From Thalassospiraceae bacterium LMO-SO8 (GTDB lineage: Bacteria > Pseudomonadota > Alphaproteobacteria > Rhodospirillales > Casp-alpha2): a DNA stretch of 64,000 nt. This document shows, one piece after another, positions 38,701-40,663 of this stretch. The stretch covers positions 3,778,001 to 3,842,000 of the forward strand of contig CP134226.1 in the NCBI GenBank assembly GCA_031655335.1, given 5' to 3'. The translations under genes were made by a program, and so were the position numbers. Numbering within the stretch: the first letter of the stretch is position 1; the number at the start of each line of letters is the position of its first letter. Under the pieces are notes generated by a model, which saw only the letters and a list, made by a program, of their open reading frames with translations, did no database searches and was not told the origin of the DNA.

Positions 38701-38767
38701 CAGCGCCAGACGCCGACAGGGTGTGGGTCTGGGGGGTGCCACCAGGGGTCTGGGTGGTCTCGGCCAT
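20441..38767 (-). CDS. Giant RTX adhesin with N-terminal FecR/retention-like module (6108 aa)
   Basis: A single intact 18.3-kb gene. In order: a short N-terminal region; a FecR/LapA-retention-like module (about 118-238); an acidic Gln-rich linker with a TAAG motif (356-359); and about 36 tandem cadherin/Ig-like modules of about 100 residues (motifs DTDGSE, LSVTISxIPxGA, LTITPP), with several inserted domains including an internal RTX block and a DUF4114-like domain. A C-terminal block of about 27 calcium-binding RTX nonapeptides (about 5760-6017) and a 91-residue acidic tail consistent with a type I secretion signal follow. There is no Sec signal. It is very acidic, with almost no cysteine. 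It probably anchors the cell to surfaces or other cells and is released by the LapG-like protease. The ABC/HlyD/TolC exporter is not in the window. The ribosome binding site TAGGAG precedes the ATG. Confidence 0.93.
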   Translation of the reverse strand: MAETTQTPGGTPQTHTLSASGADVLTLPEGLSVSEAEFAVDGSDLVLTFPDGSKVTVENYYEQAQPPQLASADGANLSGDMVVQLTGTPDSTNSSTIQQFADAASGSQVIGGTDGAPIGTVKTLSGEVWVTRADGTRVQLQAGDQVYQGDSIETGPKGAIGVLLADETTFSMGEASSMVLDEMVYDPATQNGSLNVSVVQGVFTFVSGQVAKTDPDAMKIDTPVATIGIRGTQVGIEIPPAGEGDMQVVLMQEADGFVGEVVIENNSGQVVMNQGGDFVSIPSYDSQASQRGHMSDDDIVERHATTLKHLPVESTDGERTSGNHFGLQEDIEQGTNQEQGQQDDQPSAEELANTETAAGGNQDETQQPTPEVDAQPELTDQPSAEDLNNLDTQAGGQQGFQEDFTDVTTEIDPFAPNTQDTGVGENTPPANNTTPGTSTGTSSNNSSETEQVFVGDGASVNAGAGSGSEDGAISLPLTVNKVDANDTLSVTLTGIPEGSVLRSNGAEIQVTGGTAILTEAQISGLNITPPENYSGSFNIGVSATTIEGGVISNATTGTISVDVTGVADAPTLTMSVGDEVSGAVPLNITATTPDTDGSETVSVTISDIPVGATLNLGGGLTFTATDGNTSITLTPEQLSGLTIVPVGEDEFTLSVTATTTETDGDSVTLAPQSLVVDPANLADGATLVLGDVSGNEDTAIALPVTIDKADDSETAEITLSGIPQGATLSNANGPITVNEDGTVVLSEADLEGLQITPPANSDADMSIGVSVVTIDGDSTSEPTTGTITVGVDGVADVPTLSVDSSLSGVEDGGPIALDISSALTDTDGSETLSVTISDIPPGATITLANGISFTASEGNTSVDLSPSQLQGLTVTPAADSGVDFALTVTATSTEADGDTATQTATIDVAVASQADAPTVTVDAASGLEDGGPIALNIDPQAAAEDINGEVVSVTITGVPEGATLSAGTFNADTGEWTVDAADVDGLTVSLPEDFDTDFSLQVSATAQETDPETGAVTTATSTPVALDVSVVAQVDAPTVGATAASGAEDTAIPLNIDPQAAAEDINGEVTGVTISGIPVGATLNLPGGLSFTATDANSSVTLTPAQLEGLTITPLADSADDFQLTVTATATETDPDTGEVTTATSDPVTLDVTVQGVADGAQVGDTVATGTEDTAIPFTVDVSELDTDGSETLSVTLSNIPEGAVITRNGEVLEIVDGQVTLSEGELEGLAILPPADFSGNLDLTVSATTTDEGDVSETALGSISIDVSGVADGAALNFDTAAGDEDTAIALPISIDKADDSETAEITLSGIPEGAVLANANGPIIVNEDGTVVLSEADLEGLQITPPANSDADMPIGVSVVTMDGDSTSEPTTGTITVGVDGVADVPALEVGSAVEGTGFRGDAIPLDIASALTDTDGSETLSVSISGVPAGATLSAGTYDAETDTWTLTPQELEGLSVSVADDYDTDFQLTVAATSTEADGDTATQTATIDVDVNRDVLTGGGDTFQMDDDAVVYAGEGDDTITGTDGDDAIFGEAGNDILIGGAGSDLLDGGDGIDTVDFSALDPDSPLYIDLGEGEATVGDDLDTLVSIENVIGGAGDDIIVGSDGDNVLAGGLGDDTFTGGGGDDTIIGGDGTDTAVFEDNFEEFTVNLDSDSGELSVGGSDLDGNDTLIDVEVLQFGDLTITVEDLLNAAMPDLDVSAVDTSTVEDVPVALPISASLADGVADGTETLSVTLSGIPEGAVLSVDGVPLDVVDGAITFSDGVVPEGLAILPPPNSAEDMQITVSATSQSVATVDGVAQTTTSEQVLNVTVAPDAEAPVVTAAGADALTFNEDAGAIDVGALFGAVTVEPGEEIASFTIGGLPEGVTLSGPFTENTDGTFTIEAADLGDVKLNLPEDFDENFTLQVSATASQTDPETGAVDYETSAPIDVPLNIIAQADAPTVTVDAASGLEDGGPIALNIDPQAAAEDINGEVVSVTITGVPEGAALSAGTFNAETGEWTVAAADVEGLTVSLPEDFDTDFSLQVSATAQETDPDTGEITTATSTPVALDVSVVAQVDAPTVDVEAASGNEDTAIALDIDPAVAGQDLQGEVTSVTISGIPVGATLNLPGGLTFTATDANSTVSLTPAQLEGLTITPLADSADDFQLTVTATATETDPDTGEVTTATSDPVALDVTVQGVADGAQVTDTAASGTEDTAIPFTVDVSELDTDGSETLSVTLSNIPEGAVITRNGEALEIVNGQVTLAEGELDGLAITPPADFSGDLDLTVSATTTDEGDVSEAALGTVSIDVSGVADAPELDLNDATGNEDTAIPLDISATLPDGSEALSLSISGIPDNATLTITNSGGQQVPVNVVDGVAEIPAGLIGGQIYITPPTDSADDFQLSVTATSRDGDSTATSTGTLDVTVQGVADGAQVTDTAASGVEDTAIPFSVDVSELDTDGSESLSVTLSNIPEGAVILRNGEPVAVNEDGTVTLAEGELDGLAVLPPADFSGAFDIAVSATTTDEGDVSEAALGSISVDVAGQADGAALNVADISGDEDTGIALPITIDKADDSETAEITLSGIPEGAILSNASGPISVVDGIAVLTEADLAGLQITPPADSDADFNVGVSVVTTDGVSVSDPATGTISVGVDGVADVPALTVDSAVSGAEDGGPIALDIASSLTDVDGSESLSITISGVPADATLSAGTKNEDGTWTLSSGDLDGLSVTPGADSGEDFQLTVTATSTEADGGDTAVQTATIDVSVASQADAPTMTVDAASGLEDGAAIPLNIDAAAAAEDVQGEVTGFTISDIPVGAVLNLGGGFQFTATEGNTSVNLTPAMVENLSIDLPEDFDENFSLQVSATAQERDPDTGAITTATSTPVPLNVEVVAQADAPTVATQDASGVEDGGPIALNIDADAAAEDINGEVVSVTIAGVPEGATLSAGTFNADTGEWTVAAADVEGLTVSLPEDFDTDFSLQVSATAQETDPETGAVTTATSAPVALDVSVAAQVDAPTVTVDAASGIEDGGAIPLNIDAEAAASDINGEVVSVTVSDIPVGATLNLGGGFQFTATEGNTSVSLTPEMVEGLSISLPEDFDEDFSLTVTATAEEIDPETGETSSATSAPVSLAVAVDAVADAPTVDVSNASGTEDGGPIALDIDPAAAAEDINGEVVSVTISGVPEGATLSAGSFNAETGEWTVDAADVDGLTVSLPEDFDTDFTLQVSATAQETDPETGTVTTVTSTPVALGVSVASQVDAPTVTVDAAAGDEDTAIALNIDADAAAQDINGEVTGVTISGIPAGATLTLPGGLTFTASETSNSVTLTPAQLEGLTITPLADSSDDFQLTITATATETDPETGAVTTATSAPATLDVTVQGIADGAQVTDTTASGAEDTAIPLTIDVTELDTDGSETLSVTLSNIPEGAVLTRNGEPLEIVNGSVTLGEGELDGLEITPPADFAGNFDITVSATTTDEGDMSETATGTISVDVSGGADGATVTLGAAQGDEDTAIALPITIDKADESETAQITLSGIPQGAVLSNANGPINVTDGVAVLSEADLAGLQIKAPADSGADFQLDVSVVTTDGDSTSEPATGTINVGVDAVADVPSLTVGSVTGGEDTAIPLNIAAGLTDTDGSEVLSVTISDVPPGAVLTLADGSSFTATPENTTFLFAGDQLDGLTITPPENSDEDFSLNVVATSLDTDPDTGAVTTSSVEGAMTVSVDPEADAPTLVLDNAAGDEDAAIALNIDAGLTDASEVLSVTISDIPEGATLTLANGTEFTASEGNTSYDIDPSDLAGLTITPPDDSNEDFNLTVTATSTESDGSTSTTSSALNVNVTGVADLPTLSVTLGEGTPGTTGGGEGAGFVIDTSGAIDVTGSNEQTHHGTTGNDTFLVDRNLNQNENFNMKTGGDIVVVNGNTAGGTNFNMGEGNDMVVINGDIGGNTNVNGSGQEDVLILGKSSDHYQFQNYTESASGLINTQIIDLDTGQTLTVNNIETIAFGDGEYRGNADLLPNYNSGGESVVTYPLDITSELQDIDGSETLSITVSGLPEGAVLSAGEQNEDGSWTLDPSDLADLTLTVPSTAESFGLSVTATSTEDDGDTASVSTSVGVTVDDTASDPSLNLTDAAGTEDQPIPLDISAALTDTDGSESLSITLSGIPDGAVLKSGDTVLVVENGEITFEDGVVPDNLTIQAPDNSDEDFALTVSATSTESSTGDQSTVTSTLNVAVTGDADAPTLTVDLGAGVPAGGSEEVPGSVTITNAAQGQAGYHNTYGYYVIGEDGAPQSGQIIWADVKDSVGDTFTLDGVDPEDIGFFIIPNGDDLNNNLSDGMNVTFTQGQDGNWHVVGPNGQVLSGQGDPVLFDDPTLNEGNFDYTQDTNQPGNQNWEDLAGGGDNDFNDININVETVATQPGTGGPEFVEYPLNINAALVDIDGSESLSATLSGMPAGAVVTLADGTEFTITSPTSGIELTSTQLQGITLTVPAGSEDFDLQVTATATEADGDTATVSTSVGVDVPVFDSEASDPSLTVSDAAGVEDGTIPLDIAAALTDTDGSESLSITLSGIPDGAVLKSGDTVLAVENGEITFADGVVPENLTIQPPTNSGADFDITVSATSTEEAGGDTSTTTGTINVAVAAIADTVALDVSDATFDEGATTVPLDISAQLGDLDGSEDLTVTISGVPEGVTLSGGQNNGDGSWTLSGDDLQDLTMTLPSGESTTSTLYSQNFNSLSDGTIAAGGDNGFTSTGGYSGNDDRTAVDNDRFEFQNPTGGDISTWSSAAIDISGQEDVSFSFNMKGYGDMETSGHAADYFKVIAVVDGVEHELMTHNGELDNWSTITLDDIPQGDSLVIKMEVRTTGGDEVYKMDNLSVEGTTTTAAAPVEDFNLEITATAADTDPDTGAVSYSSTEANLLVTVAAEDDASAPTVTVSDAAGSEDTPIALDITAFLTDLDGSEEISSITLSGIPAGATLNHGTLDEATGDWSVELSDLVDLEVTPAPNSNDDFQITVSVTSTESNGGATATTTATLDVDVTGVVDDFTVAANDAAGQSGTELPLDISVGLTDLDGSETVSVTLTGIPEGATLNHGTFDEGTGNWTLSGDDLDGLTISLPETVEGEGGGEPQTLYSQNFDNLSYGATSAGGDNGFSTDASQADAQNHGVGYGGYVFSKSDTDAYDNDDGVMQWNSAPIDISGQDDVSFSFKLGSYGDLESEGVYADFFQVIAVVDGVEHELMVESGDVCSHTFTLDNIPEGDELVIRMVSKTNMTDEAYKIDNLVVEGTPAAAEPLESFQIGVETTVTESDGASETVSTTLNVDINNDAEAEAPTLTVTEQAPTTEDVAVALNIAAALTDTDGSETLSVTLSGIPDGAVLKSGDTVLTVENGEITFADGVVPDNLSLTPPANSDADIELTVSATSTEANGGATTTSTSTIDIDVSALADVPTITSVTIGAPTVTEGTEGVAETVTISTANFGENDAGFSIAGRTINSNGTLSEASTDNVSTNGSPLGFGVAGNASGDSNEIGYSNYHDVSEELIVTFDDDVSSADVSFAWLASSEQASYKLFRDGVEVGSGTVNGVTDGIDDPVTLSADGGFDQIVFSAPSGGDDYLINSISFETQGGTPDVAEYPIDIVAGLADADGSENLSVTIGGVPEGASLSAGTDNGDGTWTVSGGDLEGLSLSVPFEDEVEAFDLSFTATATEQSNNSMATSAAVVVAAAAVVAPEPEPEPVPVEEDFDGLDMDGEDNNNDEMVGGDTSSDDWTGNYQAQTFAGSTKNDDLNTGGGGDTLYGGAGNDELTGSWGNDTFFGGSGNDDLSGGDGNDQLFGGSGNDDILGGTGNDEIQGGSGNDEIEGNDGDDLLYGGAGNDEIEGGTGHDTIYGGSGDDEIEGNDGQDVLYGGSGNDDIEGGSGHDTIYGGSGNDEIEGGDGEDVLYGGSGNDEIEGGSGHDTVHGGSGDDEIKGNDGEDVLYGGSGNDEIEGGSGHDQLFGGLGDDYLEGGSGNDILFGGAGNDVLNGGSGQDTFIFDADSGHDIIEDIMLQDTLEFQGEQFDMNDMIFSENEEGDAVISFAGNNDMSVTLEGVKYSDLDTNGDGNASEGYSVTQTDDGFTVNIDDT
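20715..21485 (-). repeat. C-terminal RTX nonapeptide block
   Basis: About 27 copies of the G-G-x-G-x-D-x-hydrophobic-x nonapeptide, for example GGSGNDEIE and GGAGNDVLN. Each pair of turns of the beta-roll binds calcium outside the cell and drives folding after export. Confidence 0.93.
20783..21214 (-). repeat. 108-bp tandem repeat inside the RTX block
   Basis: Within the RTX block, four nonapeptides form a higher-order unit of 36 residues (starting D(V/L)LYGG). It is repeated about four times, with units starting at 21214, 21106, 20998 and 20890. The high DNA identity suggests recent expansion by slippage or recombination. Confidence 0.75.
21930..22400 (-). other. Inserted domain in the giant adhesin (unknown family)
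   Basis: About 155 residues (from near EGVAETVTISTANFG to YLINSISFETQGG) interrupt the last cadherin-like module. The segment has beta-rich character with Asn/Gly/Ser turns and aromatic residues, resembling a carbohydrate-binding-like sandwich. I do not recognise a family. Confidence 0.4.
22945..23415 (-). other. Inserted jelly-roll-like domain, copy B
   Basis: About 157 residues starting LYSQNFDNLSYG and ending IDNLVVEG. It is clearly homologous to the insertion at 24165-24625. Shared blocks are DISGQ-DVSFSF, DGVEHELM and DNIP-GD-LVI-M. The pattern resembles galactose-binding-like beta sandwiches. One of the very few cysteines in the whole protein (DVCSH) lies here. Confidence 0.5.
24165..24625 (-). 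other. Inserted jelly-roll-like domain, copy A
   Basis: About 154 residues starting LYSQNFNSLSDG and ending MDNLSVEG, inserted in a cadherin-like module. Homologous to copy B, which suggests duplication of a module plus its insertion. A carbohydrate-binding role is possible but not shown. Confidence 0.5.
25560..26015 (-). other. DUF4114-like domain in the giant adhesin
   Basis: About 150 residues with the DUF4114 pattern: GYYVIGEDG, IGFFIIPNGDDLN, a GNWHVVG stretch and the terminal signature WEDLAGGGDNDFNDI. This domain is frequent in RTX and calcium-dependent surface proteins. Its ligand is unknown. Confidence 0.75.
26755..27165 (-). other. Inserted RTX-like segment with Asn/Gly-rich strands
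   Basis: About 137 residues starting near HHGTTGNDTFLVDRN and ending FGDGEYRG. A TGNDTF turn, repeated short strands (VVVNGNTAGGTN, MVVINGDIGGNT) and an IETIAFGDG closure typical of RTX beta-solenoids suggest a small calcium-binding solenoid within the array. Confidence 0.5.
33690..34275 (-). repeat. Internal RTX block of the giant adhesin
   Basis: About 195 residues in the N-terminal third. Several RTX nonapeptides (GEGDDTITG, GEAGNDILIGG, GGAGSDLLDGG, GGLGDDTFTGG) are split by a DTVDFSAL...LVSIENVIGG segment and end with a VEVLQFGDLTITV closure. An RTX block this far from the secretion signal is unusual. Confidence 0.85.
37691..37702 (-). other. TAAG motif, candidate LapG cleavage site
   Basis: Codons 356-359 of the giant adhesin read Thr-Ala-Ala-Gly in an acidic, Gln-rich, probably unfolded linker just after the N-terminal module. 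LapG-family enzymes cut between the two alanines of such motifs in LapA-type adhesins, leaving the retention module behind. Confidence 0.6.
38054..38416 (-). other. FecR/retention-like module of the giant adhesin
   Basis: Residues about 118-238. The pattern V-x4-G-x-V-x-V-x3-DG-x4-L-x2-GD-x4-GD-x3-TG-x2-GA-x4-LAD is shared by FecR-type domains and the N-terminal retention module of LapA-type adhesins. It ends TPVATIGIRGTQVGIEI, a typical FecR-domain segment. In LapA the module lodges in the TolC-like pore and holds the adhesin on the cell. Confidence 0.65.
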
Positions 38768-38853
38768 TTTGTCGAACTCCTAACGGATGGCTGCTCCAAC
38801 ATGCCATCACGGAGCCCAAGTCGTTGTTGTTTTTCTTTTTATTTGTAAGCGCA

Positions 38854-38882
38854 GATATACGCTTCTGGCAGGGTTATGTCAA
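38854..38882 (-). promoter_or_regulatory. Promoter of the giant adhesin gene
   Basis: On the minus strand a perfect TTGACA (38877-38882) and TATATC (38854-38859) are 17 bp apart. The predicted start is near 38847, leaving an 80-nt A-rich leader before the ATG. Confidence 0.7.
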
Positions 38883-38899
38883 AATCTCGATGAGCCGGC

Positions 38900-38915
38900 T
38901 GTGATGATCATCACA
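38900..38915 (-). promoter_or_regulatory. CRP-type operator upstream of the giant adhesin
   Basis: TGTGATGATCATCACA is a perfect 16-bp palindrome and an exact match to TGTGA-N6-TCACA. It is centred about 60 bp upstream of the predicted transcription start, the class I activator position. There is no T-run, so a terminator is unlikely. Confidence 0.65.
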
Positions 38916-38942
38916 CCCTTGCGCGAATTCCCCGCCGCGCGG

Positions 38943-39890
38943 TCAGGCGCGGTCGGCGCCGTAATAGAGCGTCACCACATGACGCGCTTCGGCGAAGAAC
39001 AGCCAGCGTTCGACCAGCGTGCCCGCCGTCGCCAGCGCGGCCCCCAGAAGCGCCAGGGCGCCCTCGCCCGGCCCCTGTATGTTGAGCCCGACGCCGACGG
39101 CGCAGATCGCCGCCAGATAGCCGCCGATCAGGACGATCCGGCGCAGCTTGAGGGCATGCTTGCGGGCGACCCGGTAGCCCATTTCATTGAGCAGGTAGTT
39201 CTGTTCCGTATGCGGGCCTTCCAGATAACGGACCTTGCCCAGGGCGCCCAGGCCCGTGGCGCTTTCCGGCGTTGCCGCATGGCGCGTCCGGTCGATGAAC
39301 CGCCAATAGAAAACCTTGAGCGCCGCCGCCGCCAGCAGCCCCCACATGGAGGCGACCGCGACCAGATAACTTTCCGCGCCGAACAGGGCCAGAAGCGCGT
39401 TCAGCCAGACCAGCCCCGTGGCCAGCCCCAGCAGCAAATACGAAGGGACTACCCAACCGTTGGACCATTGGTGAATGGTGGCCAGCGAACGGTAGATCAT
39501 CGCCGTGCAATAGATGGTGACCAGCGCCATGACCGCCGATGCGACGCCCGCAGCGGGGCCCCAGACAGCAAAGCGGTCCGGCCACATCCAGACGGCGGCC
39601 AGAGCCACCGCGGGACCGTAGGTAAGGACCGAGGCCACACCTTCGCGGGACAGCCAGCTTGTGCGCCATTGACTGAAGGCGCGCCACGCCCGTTCCGGAT
39701 GGCCCAGGTGGAAGGTCGAGGACAGTAACCCCGCCGTCACGGCGGCCAGCGCCAGGATAATCGCGGTCAGCCCGAACAGGCGGTCGGCGGGCAGCAGCCC
39801 CGCCGCGCCCAGAGCACCCATAAGCGCCAGCAGGCCGTAGCCCGCGCCGGAGGAAACCGTAAAGAAAATGACCGAAAATGCCGGATGCAT
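38943..39890 (-). CDS. soeC: Sulfite dehydrogenase membrane anchor SoeC (DmsC/NrfD-like)
   Basis: A 315-residue integral membrane protein with about eight TM helices, of the DmsC type that anchors a molybdoenzyme and passes electrons to quinone. It starts MHPAFSVIFFTVSSGAGYGLL. The conserved DmsC segment STFHLGHPERAWRAFSQWRTSWLSREG (about 54-80) is clear, so I begin at ATG 39890 and discard 40 upstream residues. It is the last gene of soeABC, 28 bp after soeB. The DmsC fold also serves DMSO and other reductases. Assignment to sulfite oxidation follows from SoeA and SoeB. Confidence 0.82.
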   Translation of the reverse strand: MHPAFSVIFFTVSSGAGYGLLALMGALGAAGLLPADRLFGLTAIILALAAVTAGLLSSTFHLGHPERAWRAFSQWRTSWLSREGVASVLTYGPAVALAAVWMWPDRFAVWGPAAGVASAVMALVTIYCTAMIYRSLATIHQWSNGWVVPSYLLLGLATGLVWLNALLALFGAESYLVAVASMWGLLAAAALKVFYWRFIDRTRHAATPESATGLGALGKVRYLEGPHTEQNYLLNEMGYRVARKHALKLRRIVLIGGYLAAICAVGVGLNIQGPGEGALALLGAALATAGTLVERWLFFAEARHVVTLYYGADRA

Positions 39891-39918
39891 GACACGCGTT
39901 CTCTTTGATTCTTTTGCG

Positions 39919-40662
39919 TTAGCGGGACAGGACCTTGTCGACCCAGCGCAGGATGGGGTTGTCGGGTCCGGGCTCGGCGGCCAGATCCGTCGGACCATCC
40001 GGCGCCGCATCGGCGCGGCGGGGCCGCGGCGGCAGGTACTTGTTGGTCGGCTTGTAGCCCATTTCCGGCATCAGGTCGTAGCCGCCCCGGGCCGCGACCA
40101 GCTTGGACACGTCGGAATTGGGGTCGCCCAGATCGCCGAAATGCCGCGCGCTGGCCGGGCAGGTCGAAACACAAGCCGGCACCCGTTCGCGTTGCGGAAT
40201 GTTTTCGTTGTAGATACGGTCGATGCACAACGTGCATTTCTTCATCACACCGGCGTCGGAATCGTATTCACGCGCGCCATAAGGGCAGGCCCAGGAACAC
40301 AGCTTGCAGCCGATGCACTTGGTTTCGTCGACCAGCACGATGCCGTCGGCACTGCGCTTGAAACTGGCCCCCGTCGGGCAGACGGTAACGCAGGCCGCGT
40401 CCTCGCAATGCAGGCAGGATTTCGGGAAATGCACGGTCTGGTTCGGCTTGCCGTCCGTGCGCTGGGTCTCGAAGGAATGGATGCGGTTGAACCACACGCC
40501 CTGCTGTTTCGCACCATAGGGTTTGAGATCCGTGAGCGGCGCCATATGGCCGCCCGTGTTCCATTCCTTGCAGTTGACGGCACAGGCATGGCAGCCGACG
40601 CAGATGTCCAGGTCGATGACCAGGCCCAGCTTCGTTTGTGTTTCGGCGGGAAGGGTCGTCAT
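39919..40662 (-). CDS. soeB: Sulfite dehydrogenase iron-sulfur subunit SoeB
   Basis: A 247-residue electron-transfer subunit with four [4Fe-4S] motifs: CVGCHACAVNC, CLHCEDAACVTVCP, CIGCKLCSWACP, and CTLC paired with ACVSTCP. It carries electrons from the molybdenum subunit to the membrane anchor. It has no Tat signal, which suits a cytoplasmic complex. The ATG at 40662 (MTTLPAETQ) lies 1 bp after the soeA stop, so translation is coupled. The C-terminal tail is Pro/Asp-rich. Confidence 0.88.
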   Translation of the reverse strand: MTTLPAETQTKLGLVIDLDICVGCHACAVNCKEWNTGGHMAPLTDLKPYGAKQQGVWFNRIHSFETQRTDGKPNQTVHFPKSCLHCEDAACVTVCPTGASFKRSADGIVLVDETKCIGCKLCSWACPYGAREYDSDAGVMKKCTLCIDRIYNENIPQRERVPACVSTCPASARHFGDLGDPNSDVSKLVAARGGYDLMPEMGYKPTNKYLPPRPRRADAAPDGPTDLAAEPGPDNPILRWVDKVLSR

Positions 40663-40663
40663 C

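Noticed and set aside
20441-38767. Type I secretion genes expected next to the adhesin
   Set aside because: No ABC exporter, HlyD-type adaptor or TolC-like gene is present in the window.
38900-38915. Palindrome as a rho-independent terminator of soeC
   Set aside because: It has no T-run and lies just upstream of a strong promoter; it fits the CRP-type consensus exactly.
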